A stretch of 64,000 nt of DNA from Bacteroidota bacterium (GCA_947468275.1 CANIKO010000020.1:1-64000); one strand, 5' to 3'; positions 33,638 through 42,562 are shown, counted from the stretch's first letter. Notes: generated by a model not told the origin, from the letters alone. Numbers and translations are program-made.

Positions 33638-35344
33638 ATGAAAAAAATTATATTCTCAATTTTAGCTACCCTTGTTGGTTATTGTTCCTATTCCCAAATC
33701 CCCAAGTTTGAATGGGCTAAAAATTTTGGTGGCATAGGCTTTAGCAAAGGTTATGCTGTTGCAGTTGATCCGTCGGGCAATGTTTTTACCACTGGCGTAT
33801 TTCAGGGAAAAGTAGATTTTGACCCAGATTCAAGTAAAACATACTATCTCTCGTCTGCGGGTTCAGATGATATTTTTGTATCCAAACTGGATCCCTCCGG
33901 AAAATTTTTATGGTGCAAAGCGTTTGGTGGCATAAGTAATGATATGGGCCAAGCAATTACAACAGATTCGAAAGGAAATGTATATGTTACAGGGTATTTT
34001 AGAAGTGATACTGTAGATTTCGATCCGGGAACTTTAAAATATGAATTGATAGCCATTGAACATGATATTTTTGTTTTAAAATTGAATCCAAACGGAGATT
34101 TGAAATGGGCCAAACAGATTGGCGGATTTGGATCTGACGCCGCTAACAGTATAGCTATGGATGCACAAGGCTTTATATATACCACCGGTATCTTTAGCAA
34201 TAAAGTAGATTTTGACCCCGCCCCGTCTACTAAATTTGAACTTTCAAATACTGGATATTATGACGCATTTATATTAAAACTCGACACATTAGGGAAATTT
34301 ATCTGGGCTAAAAAAATTGGAGGAGACAACGCAGATTATGGGTATTCAATTGTTTGCGATGTGAAAGGATTTATATATTATGCCGGTGTATTTCAGGGAA
34401 AGGCTGATTTAAATCCTGACCCGGCTGCCAGCAATTATTTAACATCTAAGGGAGTGTCTGATATTTTTATTTCAAAACTTAATCCAGCTGGAAACCTAAT
34501 TTGGTGCAAAAGCCTGAGAGGAACTAAAATTGAAGTTGTTAACTCGATAACCCTTGATGGAAAAGGAAATTTATATGCAACAGGTACTTATATGGATACT
34601 ACCAACTTCAATACGGATACAACTAAAATATATAATTTAGTTTCTAAAGGAATTGCTGATATTTTTATTTTAAAACTGGATACTGCAGGTAAATTTAAAT
34701 GGGCTCAATCATTAGGCAGCATTAATGATGATTTTGGCAATTCAATACAAACTGATAATTCGGGTAATGTTTACACCACAGGTTCTTTTCAGGGTACGGT
34801 CGATTTTGATCCTTCTACTTCTTCAGCATATAATTTAACTTCAGAAAACAGTTCTTACGATGTGTTTATCACAAAACTTGACCCAGTGGGAAATTTAATT
34901 GGGGCCATATCAATGGGAGGTGCAGCGCAAGACTTTAGTCAAGGCATTTTTATAAACAATAAAGGCAATATTTATACCACAGGAGGGTTTCAGAGTAAAG
35001 TTGATTTTGACCCCAGTAATGTTATTTACAACCTAAAAACTTTGGGGTATATGGATATTTTTGTTCAAAAAATGAGTGATGGGACAGCGGGGTTGGAAAC
35101 TTCTGTTAAAAGAAATGATATTACCATTTATCCAAATCCTACCAATGGAATTCTTAATATCCATAATACGGGTGGAAAAATTTTAAGACTTCAAATTTTA
35201 AATTCTTTAGGTCAGGTTGTAATGGAAAAACCATTTGAAAATAGCGCGATAATAAATATTGAGAATTTGAATTCGGGTATTTATACTATAAAACTTTCAG
35301 ATTTAAATACCACGATTGCGTGGCAAAGAATTATTAATCAATAA
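33638..35344 (+). CDS. SBBP-repeat beta-propeller protein with T9SS sorting domain
   Basis: The 568-residue protein has a signal peptide (about 1-19) and then seven to eight repeats of about 60 residues, each with an FGG...A..V.....GN.Y.TG.FQG.VDFDP core (e.g. GNVFTTGVFQGKVDFDP at about 49). These are SBBP-type repeats. The C-terminal 80 residues are a T9SS type A domain (YPNPTNGILNIHN...SGIYTIKL). It is a predicted surface or secreted protein. It lies between an ALDH7 gene and a remnant of that gene's 3' end, so it may have arrived by insertion. Confidence 0.82.
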   Translation: MKKIIFSILATLVGYCSYSQIPKFEWAKNFGGIGFSKGYAVAVDPSGNVFTTGVFQGKVDFDPDSSKTYYLSSAGSDDIFVSKLDPSGKFLWCKAFGGISNDMGQAITTDSKGNVYVTGYFRSDTVDFDPGTLKYELIAIEHDIFVLKLNPNGDLKWAKQIGGFGSDAANSIAMDAQGFIYTTGIFSNKVDFDPAPSTKFELSNTGYYDAFILKLDTLGKFIWAKKIGGDNADYGYSIVCDVKGFIYYAGVFQGKADLNPDPAASNYLTSKGVSDIFISKLNPAGNLIWCKSLRGTKIEVVNSITLDGKGNLYATGTYMDTTNFNTDTTKIYNLVSKGIADIFILKLDTAGKFKWAQSLGSINDDFGNSIQTDNSGNVYTTGSFQGTVDFDPSTSSAYNLTSENSSYDVFITKLDPVGNLIGAISMGGAAQDFSQGIFINNKGNIYTTGGFQSKVDFDPSNVIYNLKTLGYMDIFVQKMSDGTAGLETSVKRNDITIYPNPTNGILNIHNTGGKILRLQILNSLGQVVMEKPFENSAIINIENLNSGIYTIKLSDLNTTIAWQRIINQ

Positions 35345-35401
35345 AATTTAATCCAATTTTCAAAAAACAGGAATTACAGGTATTTCTTAATTTTAAAATA
35401 C

Positions 35402-35509
35402 ACCGGAGGAGGCCGCGAAAGTGGTAGCGACAGCTGGAAAGCCTATATGCGACGCCAAACCAACACTATCAATTATGGTAAAGATATGCCTTTGATTGAT
35501 AGTTATTAG
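35402..35509 (+). pseudogene. 3' remnant of a second ALDH7 gene
   Basis: A 35-codon frame, without start, encodes [20 protein letters not shown] and continues [11 protein letters not shown], then diverges to IDSY and TAG. It matches the end of the ALDH7 gene (33409-33511) residue for residue until the last few codons, while the DNA differs at synonymous positions only. Similarity begins abruptly at 35402. It is a leftover of a second, diverged but once-functional copy, separated from the intact gene by the T9SS protein. Confidence 0.8.
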
Positions 35510-35549
35510 GTTAATTAGTTATTAAGTAAAGGTGATTTCTGCTAAATTT

Positions 35550-36791
35550 TCAATAACAATACCCTTTAATTTTATAATATACTTGGTGGGTTCCACCTAG
35601 ATGAGATTTGAAAACCATTGGCGTTTTATGCTTTATTACTTCCAAGTGTTTTGGCCTTTCTATCAGCTCTTTTATATGTTCGGTAAAATTGAACCCGTTG
35701 TGAATGGATACACCAATTTTGCTTTTCTTAAAGTAATCTGCCTCCGGAAATTTCGAATGTTTGTATCCAAAAAATACAGGAATACCAAAAACTGCAGGTT
35801 CAATAATATTGTGTAAAGCTCCCGTAAATCCACCTCCAACAAGGGCTACCGTTCCATATTGATATAAAGAAGAAAGATGCCCAACGGTATTTACCAATAC
35901 TATTTGTGGATTATCATTGGCTTTCATTTCAGTAAATCGTTTTAATTGGTAACCGGCAAATCGTTGTTCAATTTGGTTTAAATGATTTTGAGAAACATCG
36001 TGAGGAGCAATAATTAATTTTACAGGCGAGCCAATGGTATCAATACATTGCTTTAAAATCCATTCTTCCTCAGGCCAGGTACTTCCGCCTATTATTACAA
36101 AGCTATCTTTAACAAACGATTCAAGCTCAGGAAATTTATTGGCAGTTTTGGAAATAGCCACTACCCTATCATAGCGCAAATCTCCGGTTACGGTTGTATC
36201 GTCAACTCCCAAGGATTTTAAAAGCTTTTGAGAACTTTTATTTTGTAAAAACACATGGTTAAAGTTTTTTAAACCTTCTCTGAAATCACCTCCCCACCAT
36301 TTAAAAAAAGGTTGCTCTTTTCTAAAAAGTCCGTTGATTAAAATAACCTTGGAACCTTGTGTTTTCAATTGCTCCAAACTATTTAACCAAAATTCATATT
36401 TCACAAAAACAGCTATGTGGGGCTTAGCAATTGTTACAAAATCTCTGGCATTTTTTGGAGTATCCAAAGGCATATACATCACCCCGTCCACATCTTTAAA
36501 ATTTTTGCGAAGCTCATAACCCGATGGCGAAAAAAAAGTAACCAATACTTTTACATCTTCCAGCTTATTTTGGTTCAATTCATCAATTACAGGTCGAGCC
36601 ATTTCAAACTCACCCAACGATGCACAATGAAACCAGATTAATTTTCCGGGGTTGTTTTTTTTAAAGGTTTTTAAATGTTGTCTCCAGTTTTGGCGACCTT
36701 TGTAGCCTAAATTTATTTTTTGGCTAAATCCTCTTCCTACAAAAAAGACGAGTTGTAAAAAATAGATAGATAATTTATAAAGGCTTCTCAA
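35550..36791 (-). CDS. waaA: 3-Deoxy-D-manno-octulosonic acid transferase
   Basis: KdtA/WaaA adds Kdo to lipid A at the inner membrane (GT30). The 413-residue protein has an N-terminal membrane anchor (about 4-22), then GYKGRQNWRQHL and IWFHCASLGEFEMARP (about 55), and in the second half VVIGGSTWPEEEW and the GGGFTGALHNIIEPAVFG-like nucleotide-sugar site. A TTG start at 36791 is chosen: it lies 21 bases after a perfect TTG-N20-TATCTTTG promoter, whereas the GTG at 36848 lies upstream of that promoter's -33 element. Confidence 0.93.
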   Translation of the reverse strand: MRSLYKLSIYFLQLVFFVGRGFSQKINLGYKGRQNWRQHLKTFKKNNPGKLIWFHCASLGEFEMARPVIDELNQNKLEDVKVLVTFFSPSGYELRKNFKDVDGVMYMPLDTPKNARDFVTIAKPHIAVFVKYEFWLNSLEQLKTQGSKVILINGLFRKEQPFFKWWGGDFREGLKNFNHVFLQNKSSQKLLKSLGVDDTTVTGDLRYDRVVAISKTANKFPELESFVKDSFVIIGGSTWPEEEWILKQCIDTIGSPVKLIIAPHDVSQNHLNQIEQRFAGYQLKRFTEMKANDNPQIVLVNTVGHLSSLYQYGTVALVGGGFTGALHNIIEPAVFGIPVFFGYKHSKFPEADYFKKSKIGVSIHNGFNFTEHIKELIERPKHLEVIKHKTPMVFKSHLGGTHQVYYKIKGYCY

Positions 36792-36812
36792 ATTGCTTTT
36801 TGAAATAATCTT

Positions 36813-36843
36813 CAAAGATAGACTCTTGCCACCAAGCCACCAA
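36813..36843 (-). promoter_or_regulatory. Promoter of waaA
   Basis: On the minus strand TTG (36841-36843), 20 bases, TATCTTTG (36813-36820). Both parts are perfect. The TTG start codon is 21 bases after the box. Confidence 0.75.
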
Positions 36844-36866
36844 AACACAAAGAATCATTAATTAAT

Positions 36867-36906
36867 AAAAAAAGCCCCGAAGCAAATGAATACTTCGGGG
36901 CTTTTA
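36867..36906 (-). terminator. Rho-independent terminator of the CpxP-like lipoprotein gene
   Basis: AAAAGCCCCGAAG and CTTCGGGGCTTTT form a strong hairpin with A and T runs on both sides. It lies 19 bases after the stop of the gene at 36925-37605. Confidence 0.85.
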
Positions 36907-36924
36907 TTTAACAGAGTTTTCTAA

Positions 36925-37605
36925 TTATTTTTTATAACAATCAACAAAGGCTTTCCATTGTCTGTCAGTCAAAATACCGTTGAGATGTCTCAAGAATTTG
37001 GCGTGGCAATCTTTCAATGCTTCGTTCACTTTATCTTTCAATTGCAATTCTCTCAATTCTTTTTCAAATGCATGTCTTAATCTTTCTATCCTTGCTTGAT
37101 ATTCAGCCTTGGTAATTTTTCCATCTTTCAAAAGTCTGGCTTGCTCAGCAGCTAAGTCTTTGTACTTAGCCACCAATTTAGCATGAATAGCTCTTGCGCG
37201 ATGAATGGCCGAAGTTTTGCAATCGTTGTAATCTCTTAAAGCCATTCTTATTTTTCTAACTTGGGCAGTATCCAGTTTCAAATCTTTTAGGCAGCGCATA
37301 AAAGAATGATTAACTAAATTTGAAGTGGAAGATGAATTAGCTCCCATTGAGTTTGCAGTAGCATCAAAATCTTCAGCAGTTACCAAATAATCAAAGGCAA
37401 TACCTTCATTGGTAGCAGTCATTTCTCCAGAAGCATCATTATATAGCACCTCTACTGCATTGTTTTCTGATTCCGTTTGAGCGGTAAGAGCCTGAATGTC
37501 GGTAGCCGGGGTAGTGTTTAAACTTGATAATTCTTTTTGGCAACCGGTAATTGCTAATGCAATAAACGCGGTTACAAAGGCGGCAATCTTTAAATTCTGT
37601 TTCAT
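36925..37605 (-). CDS. Lipoprotein with Spy/CpxP-like helices
   Basis: The 226-residue protein has a signal peptide and lipobox (AITGC, Cys about 22). After a low-complexity region of Ser, Thr and Asn, residues 100-225 are helical and charged, with LKLDTAQVRKIRMAL and GILTDRQWKAF, LTxxQ-like motifs of the Spy/CpxP family. A conserved Cys pair may form a disulfide (C104, C128 area). It is probably an outer or inner membrane lipoprotein with a chaperone or sensor role; that part is inference. It has its own terminator. Confidence 0.7.
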   Translation of the reverse strand: MKQNLKIAAFVTAFIALAITGCQKELSSLNTTPATDIQALTAQTESENNAVEVLYNDASGEMTATNEGIAFDYLVTAEDFDATANSMGANSSSTSNLVNHSFMRCLKDLKLDTAQVRKIRMALRDYNDCKTSAIHRARAIHAKLVAKYKDLAAEQARLLKDGKITKAEYQARIERLRHAFEKELRELQLKDKVNEALKDCHAKFLRHLNGILTDRQWKAFVDCYKK

Positions 37606-37741
37606 AATCTTACTATTTAATTGTTTTGTATTTCTTAGACATAAGCAAAGTTATGATTTGTTTCAATTACTATAAATTTTTTTTTAAATAGCTTGTTTTT
37701 AAGGAGATAAAAAAAATTAGCCTAAAATAATTGAAGACGAT

Positions 37742-38500
37742 TTATTCAAAAAATTCTTCCTCACTTACTTTTTTAAGAAAGATAGGAACGGTTAAGGATA
37801 ATTTAAGGCTGTATAAAAGGTCCAATCGTTTTTGGGTATCGTGCATTCGGGTATCAAAATTATAACTGCGGCGGCTTTGGGTAAAGCCTTCGGTAAATTC
37901 AAATCCTAACGAAAAATTAAGCCTTTTTTTAGGGTCTAAAAAACGGTAGCCAATATACTGCGTGGCAGCCGGACCACCTGTTTGTCGGTCGTAGCCTTTT
38001 TTATAAGTATCCGTAAGTTGAGGAACTGTTTTGGTTGAATAAATCCTGATTTTATGTTGCAAATAGCCACCACCAACACTCACAAATAATCCTGAATTTT
38101 TATTACCCCCGCCAAACGTAATAATTTTTCCAACGGTACCACCAAAATACATTCCCCGTTCATCAAAACCAACCACCGCAAATTGTCCGTTTTCATCAAT
38201 AATTTCACCAGTTGTACCTTTTATGGAATCCAATACTCCTTTTTCATGCACAGTATTGCCAAACATAAAATGGCCGCCCATCCCAAAAACCCAATTACTT
38301 GTGGTTTTATAACTTATGTCCATCCCAATAGAAGCATCCTTGCCAAATCGCTTGGCCATATCGGCATGTGGATATTGCTTTTTTAAAGTTATATCAAATA
38401 ACAAAATTTGCTTGGGTTCAAATTTTCGTTGAAAAACACCTTGAGCATTTATATTAATTGCAAAAGCCGATAGGATTAATAAATAGAAATATCTGTACAA
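37742..38500 (-). CDS. Outer membrane beta-barrel-like protein
   Basis: The 252-residue protein has a signal peptide (about 1-19, ending NAQ) and amphipathic glycine/aromatic strands (GMDISYKTTSNWVFGMGGHF, YFGGTVGKIITFGGG, LFVSVGGGYLQHKI), typical of a small outer membrane barrel. No specific family is recognised. The start is a TTG at 38500; an in-frame stop lies two codons upstream, and no ATG is available before the signal peptide. Confidence 0.65.
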   Translation of the reverse strand: MYRYFYLLILSAFAININAQGVFQRKFEPKQILLFDITLKKQYPHADMAKRFGKDASIGMDISYKTTSNWVFGMGGHFMFGNTVHEKGVLDSIKGTTGEIIDENGQFAVVGFDERGMYFGGTVGKIITFGGGNKNSGLFVSVGGGYLQHKIRIYSTKTVPQLTDTYKKGYDRQTGGPAATQYIGYRFLDPKKRLNFSLGFEFTEGFTQSRRSYNFDTRMHDTQKRLDLLYSLKLSLTVPIFLKKVSEEEFFE

Positions 38501-38642
38501 AGTAAATTAAAAGGACAAAGTTATTAGAAATACCCATGAAAACAATGTTACATCAACTGAGAATGAATTCCAGATATTCCATATGACCTTAAATTAAAAA
38601 ACAGAAAACTACATATGAAACGGCTTATCTATGAAAGAATAT

Positions 38643-38650
38643 TAAATTTG
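38643..38650 (+). promoter_or_regulatory. -7 box of the DegT-family gene
   Basis: TAAATTTG, 25 bases before the ATG at 38676. Confidence 0.5.
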
Positions 38651-38675
38651 CGGCGTTATAATTTATAAACGGTAA

Positions 38676-39797
38676 ATGCGAACAATACAAATGGTGGACT
38701 TAAAAAGTCAGTATCACCGGATAAAACCAGAAATTGATGCAGCTATTTTTGAAGTACTCGAAAGTACTAAATTTATTAAGGGACCACAAGTTGAAGAATT
38801 TGCCACTAATTTGGCAAAATACACAGGAGCCGGTTATGTAATTCCTTGTGCCAATGGCACTGATGCTTTGCAAATAGCCATGATGGCCCTTAATTTACAG
38901 CCCGGAGATGAAGTTATTACAGCTACTTTCACTTATGCCGCCACTGCTGAAGTTATCGCTTTACTCGGTTTAAAACCTGTTTTGGTAGAAGTAAATCCGG
39001 ATACATTTTGTATTGACCCGGCCTCTATTGAAGCTGCCATTACTCCAAAAACTAAAGCCATTGTTCCCGTTCATTTATTTGGGCAATGTGCCGATATGGA
39101 AAGCATAATGGCTATTGCCAAAAAACACAATTTATATGTTATTGAGGATTTGGCTCAGGCAATAGGTTCCGTTTATACATTTAGTGATGGTACAAAAAAA
39201 CAAGCCGGAACCATTGGCCATATAGGAACAACTTCTTTCTTCCCGTCTAAAAACTTAGGATGTTTTGGAGATGGTGGAGCTTTATTTACGAATGATGAAA
39301 CCCTTTGGCAAACCATAAAAATGGTAGCTAACCACGGGCAACGGGTGCAATATTATCACGAAGTAATTGGTGTAAATTCAAGACTGGACACAATTCAAGC
39401 GGCTGTATTAAATGTAAAGCTTAAATATTTAGATGAATATTGTGCTGCCCGTCAGTCTGTAGCCGCATACTACGACAAAGAATTAGCAAATCATCCAAAT
39501 TTTAAAATCCCATACCGCGACCCAAAATCTACTCATGTTTTTCATCAGTACACATTGCAAGTTTGTGGAATAAACCGCGACGAACTAAAAAAGAAACTAG
39601 CCGAAAAAGGAATTCCAAGTATGATTTATTACCCCTTACCTTTGCATTATCAAAAGGCATTTGGTTCTGAAAATTATCATGAAGGCCAATTCCCAATTTC
39701 AGAAACTTTATGCAAAACAGTAATTTCTTTGCCAATAAGCACTGAAATGGATGAGGAACAGTTGGCTTTTATAGTTTCAGAATTAAAGCAGATTTGA
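38676..39797 (+). CDS. DegT/DnrJ/EryC1/StrS-family sugar aminotransferase
   Basis: This PLP enzyme transfers an amino group to a keto-sugar nucleotide for polysaccharide or lipopolysaccharide synthesis. The 373-residue protein has CANGTDALQIAMMAL near 65, EDLAQAIGS near 155 and the Schiff-base lysine in FFPSKNLGCFGDGGA near 190. Length is usual. With UDP-glucose dehydrogenase 500 bases downstream it points to synthesis of a UDP-sugar such as an amino-uronic acid. A four-helix-bundle gene now separates the two. Confidence 0.9.
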   Translation: MRTIQMVDLKSQYHRIKPEIDAAIFEVLESTKFIKGPQVEEFATNLAKYTGAGYVIPCANGTDALQIAMMALNLQPGDEVITATFTYAATAEVIALLGLKPVLVEVNPDTFCIDPASIEAAITPKTKAIVPVHLFGQCADMESIMAIAKKHNLYVIEDLAQAIGSVYTFSDGTKKQAGTIGHIGTTSFFPSKNLGCFGDGGALFTNDETLWQTIKMVANHGQRVQYYHEVIGVNSRLDTIQAAVLNVKLKYLDEYCAARQSVAAYYDKELANHPNFKIPYRDPKSTHVFHQYTLQVCGINRDELKKKLAEKGIPSMIYYPLPLHYQKAFGSENYHEGQFPISETLCKTVISLPISTEMDEEQLAFIVSELKQI

Positions 39798-39819
39798 AAA
39801 TTTGGAGATTTGAAAATAA
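39791..39819 (+). repeat. Left flank of the four-helix-bundle gene, inverted-repeat side
   Basis: GATTTGAAAATTTGGAGATT begins in the last codons of the DegT-family gene, overlapping its TGA, and continues TTGAAAA. On the other strand it reads CAAATCTCCAAATTTTCAAA, like the units at 40225-40298. Confidence 0.5.
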
Positions 39820-39849
39820 TAGCTTCGGATAAATAATAATAACGATTTC

Positions 39850-40191
39850 ATGCAAACAAAAACTGAAAACTTGATAGTTAATTTAACACTTCAATTTGCC
39901 TTAGATAGTATTGAGTATGTTGAAACGTTAGAAGAAAAAAGAAAATTTGTAGTTGCTAATCAATTATTAAAGGCCGCTACCTCCATAGGTGCAAATGTTC
40001 GCGAAGCTCAAAATGCTGAAAGTAAAAATGATTTTATCCATAAAATAAAAATTGCCCATAAAGAAGGTGATGAAACCGAATATTGGTTGGAAATTTGCCA
40101 AAAAGCAAACTCCTATCCTAACCCACCCGAAAAATTAATAGAAGACATAAAATCTATTCAACGAGTATTATCAAAAATTGTAGGAACATAA
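39850..40191 (+). CDS. Four helix bundle protein (S23/Avd-like)
   Basis: The 113-residue protein is a four-helix bundle of the family found inside 23S rRNA intervening sequences and related to the Avd accessory protein of diversity-generating retroelements. Key signatures are FVVANQLLKAATSIGANVREAQ (about 30-50) and KIKIAHKEGDETEYWLEI (about 67-84). The family's function is unclear, and such genes often occur alone between unrelated genes. Here it lies between two sugar-nucleotide genes, with TTTGGAGATTTG-type repeats in opposite orientation on each side. No reverse transcriptase or variable repeat is nearby. Confidence 0.85.
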   Translation: MQTKTENLIVNLTLQFALDSIEYVETLEEKRKFVVANQLLKAATSIGANVREAQNAESKNDFIHKIKIAHKEGDETEYWLEICQKANSYPNPPEKLIEDIKSIQRVLSKIVGT

Positions 40192-40224
40192 AAAAAAATC
40201 AAATAATGTATAACAATAAAGCAT

Positions 40225-40298
40225 TCCCAAATCTCCAAATCATTTCATTTCCAAATCATTTCATTTCCAAATTTCCAAATCTTCAAATCTCCAAATCA
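40225..40298 (-). repeat. Right flank of the four-helix-bundle gene, tandem CAAATC-type units
   Basis: Units like CCCAAATCTCCAAATC and TTTCCAAATC repeat several times. Read on the minus strand they are GATTTGGAGATTTG units in the same sense as the left flank at 39791-39819. The array ends 5 bases before the UDP-glucose dehydrogenase ATG. Confidence 0.6.
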
Positions 40299-40303
40299 TA
40301 ATT

Positions 40304-41623
40304 ATGAAAATAGCCGTTATAGGAACAGGATACGTGGGTTTAGTTACAGGAACATGCTTTGCCGAAGTGGGCATTGATGTAACCTGCATAGACATTGATG
40401 TAAATAAAATTGAAAACTTAAAAAAAGGAATACTTCCAATTTTTGAGCCGGGACTTGAAGAAATGGTAGTTCGCAACCATAAAGAAGGCCGTTTGAATTT
40501 CAGTTCCGACCTTTCAGAAAGTATTAAAGATTGCGATGTAGCCTTTATAGCCGTAGGAACTCCGCCTGGGGAAGATGGAAGTGCCGACCTTAAATATGTG
40601 CTGGCAGTAGCCGCCGGAATTGGTCAACACATGAATGACTATGGTGTAGTAGTTACAAAAAGTACTGTCCCAGTAGGTACAGCAAAAAAAGTAAAATTTG
40701 CAGTTAGACAAGAACTGGAGAAACGTGGTTTGGATATTGATTTTGATGTAGCCTCCAATCCTGAATTTTTAAAAGAAGGTGCAGCAATTGAGGATTTTTT
40801 AAAGCCTGATAGGATTGTAGTAGGAGTAGAAAGTGACCGTGCAGAAGAAATAATGAAACGCCTGTATAAACCATTTTTACTCAACGGACATCCAATCATT
40901 TTCATGGATATCCCATCGGCTGAAATGACCAAGTATGCCGCCAATGCTATGTTGGCTACTAAAATTAGTTTTATGAACGACATTGCCAACTTATGTGAAA
41001 TAATGGGGGCCGATGTAAATCATGTGAGAAAAGGAATTGGCAGCGACCCGAGAATTGGCAATAAATTTATATATCCGGGCATAGGTTATGGGGGTTCTTG
41101 TTTTCCTAAAGATGTGAAAGCCCTAGCCAAAACTGCCCATGAGCATGGATACAAAATGCAGATTTTAGAAGCAGTCGAATCAGTGAATGATTTTCAGAAA
41201 TCCGTTTTGTTTACCAAAATTATAAAGCATTTTGGTTCGCTAAAAGGAAAACATTTTGCCATGTGGGGATTGGCATTTAAACCCAAAACCGATGATATGC
41301 GGGAGGCCCCAAGTTTAGTAATTATCGAAAAACTATTAGCCGAAGGAGCAACTGTAATGGCCTACGACCCTGTGGCCATGCACGAGGCGCAGAAAACGTT
41401 AGGAAATACAATTCAGTATGCTACTTCGCAATATGATGCATTAAATAATGCCGATGCATTATTAATTGTGACCGAATGGCCAGAGTTTCGTTCCCCTAAA
41501 TTTGAAGAAATGGGAAGCCGCCTGAAAAACAAAGTGATTTTTGACGGACGAAATATTTATGAGCCGGAAGAAATGATGGAATATGGTTTTTCGTATGAGT
41601 GTATTGGAAGGGCGAAGATTTAG
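40304..41623 (+). CDS. ugd: UDP-glucose 6-dehydrogenase
   Basis: The enzyme oxidises UDP-glucose twice to UDP-glucuronate with NAD+. The 439-residue protein has the Rossmann [18 protein letters not shown] at the N-terminus, the [18 protein letters not shown] segment near 155, and the catalytic cysteine in [14 protein letters not shown] near 264. The UDP-binding C-terminal domain is complete. Together with the DegT-family gene it likely serves capsule or LPS sugar synthesis. A dispersed repeat follows 11 bases after the stop. Confidence 0.96.
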   Translation: MKIAVIGTGYVGLVTGTCFAEVGIDVTCIDIDVNKIENLKKGILPIFEPGLEEMVVRNHKEGRLNFSSDLSESIKDCDVAFIAVGTPPGEDGSADLKYVLAVAAGIGQHMNDYGVVVTKSTVPVGTAKKVKFAVRQELEKRGLDIDFDVASNPEFLKEGAAIEDFLKPDRIVVGVESDRAEEIMKRLYKPFLLNGHPIIFMDIPSAEMTKYAANAMLATKISFMNDIANLCEIMGADVNHVRKGIGSDPRIGNKFIYPGIGYGGSCFPKDVKALAKTAHEHGYKMQILEAVESVNDFQKSVLFTKIIKHFGSLKGKHFAMWGLAFKPKTDDMREAPSLVIIEKLLAEGATVMAYDPVAMHEAQKTLGNTIQYATSQYDALNNADALLIVTEWPEFRSPKFEEMGSRLKNKVIFDGRNIYEPEEMMEYGFSYECIGRAKI

Positions 41624-41634
41624 TTCTGCTTTTT

Positions 41635-41694
41635 GTCATGCTGAGGCACTAAGCATCTTTTCCTAAGATAAGATTTCTCCTTCGTCGAAATGAC
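41635..41694 (+). repeat. Dispersed palindromic repeat after ugd
   Basis: GTCATGCTGAGGC...AGCATC and then TTCGTCGAAATGAC; its ends GTCAT and ATGAC can pair. It is related to the copies at 49175-49198 and 63687-63710. All three lie directly after a stop codon. Confidence 0.65.
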
Positions 41695-41711
41695 AAATAG
41701 AATTTTTTAAA

Positions 41712-42152
41712 TTATCCCAGCAGTCTTTTCACCACTTCCGAAACCAGTTTTCCATCAGCTACACCGGCGGTGGCTTTCATAACGACAGGCATCACCTTTC
41801 CGAGGTCTTTCATTCCAGCTGCAACTGTTTGGGCAATAATTCCCTGAACTATGGCAGTAATTTCAGTTTCACTCATTTGGGCAGGAAGCAATTCTTCAAT
41901 AATGGTCAATTCTTCTCGTTCCTTAGTTACCAAATCGGTTCGGCCTTCTTTTTCAAATATTTCAATACTATCACGAATCGTTTTAGCCATTTTTTGAATA
42001 GCTTTTAAATATCCATCTTCAGTCACGTCGCTGCCTGATGATTGCAACAATAAAAATTGTGCTTTTATGTTTCTGAAAGTACGCAAACGAGGCTCGTTTT
42101 TAGCCTTCATGGCCGCGGTTATTTCACTATTTACTTTTTCTGCTAAGTTCAT
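41712..42152 (-). CDS. GatB/YqeY domain protein
   Basis: The 146-residue protein matches the YqeY family: an N-terminal helical ALKAKNEPRLRTFRNIKAQF (about 14-33), EKEGRTDLVTKEREELTIIEELLPAQMSE in the middle and GLVSEVVKRLL-like end. The family shares the C-terminal tRNA-related domain of GatB, but its role is not fully known. The ATG is 4 bases after a TAACTTTG box (42157-42164), so the mRNA seems leaderless. It converges on ugd. Confidence 0.92.
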   Translation of the reverse strand: MNLAEKVNSEITAAMKAKNEPRLRTFRNIKAQFLLLQSSGSDVTEDGYLKAIQKMAKTIRDSIEIFEKEGRTDLVTKEREELTIIEELLPAQMSETEITAIVQGIIAQTVAAGMKDLGKVMPVVMKATAGVADGKLVSEVVKRLLG

Positions 42153-42156
42153 GGCA

Positions 42157-42164
42157 CAAAGTTA
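42157..42164 (-). promoter_or_regulatory. -7 box of the yqeY-like gene
   Basis: TAACTTTG, 4 bases before the ATG. Confidence 0.55.
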
Positions 42165-42187
42165 GATTTTTTTATAGGGAGTGAAAT

Positions 42188-42562
42188 TTAAAATCCGAAC
42201 TTTTTATTTTCGGTAAATGTTATATACCCCTTATCCATTTCTATCAGAAATGACGAGGCTTTACTTATCTTTTTTATTGCTTCAATATTATCAGAAATAC
42301 TATTAATCAATTCCTGATTTGAAATATTGCCAAGATTTACTTTAATAAGTTTTTTGGGTGTTCCTTTAATAAAAAAACTATTTCTAAAATCTTTATCCTT
42401 TGTTATAATTATTAAATCATTTGAATCAGCATACCTTGCAATATCCTTGTCGCTAGTATTCCATTTATCTAGAATATGATTAATATGAATGGTTTCAAAC
42501 CCCAAAAAAATTAATTGATTTACAAGTTTGTAGGTGATATGAACATCACAAAGAAACCTCAT
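42188..42562 (-). CDS. DUF5615-family PIN-like toxin
   Basis: The 124-residue protein has the DUF5615 plan: FLCDVHITYKLVNQLIFLGFE at the start, DKDIARYADSNDLIIITKDKDF in the middle (acidic residues of the PIN-like site) and a short C-terminal tail. It is the toxin of type II systems that pair with DUF433 antitoxins. Its start overlaps the stop of the DUF433 gene (TAATG), so the two are coupled. Confidence 0.85.
   Translation of the reverse strand: MRFLCDVHITYKLVNQLIFLGFETIHINHILDKWNTSDKDIARYADSNDLIIITKDKDFRNSFFIKGTPKKLIKVNLGNISNQELINSISDNIEAIKKISKASSFLIEMDKGYITFTENKKFGF

Noticed and set aside
36792-36848. GTG start of the Kdo transferase gene at 36848
   Set aside because: It lies upstream of a perfect -33/-7 promoter; TTG at 36791 fits better.
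39850-40191. Diversity-generating retroelement around the Avd-like gene
   Set aside because: No reverse transcriptase, template repeat or variable repeat was seen near it.
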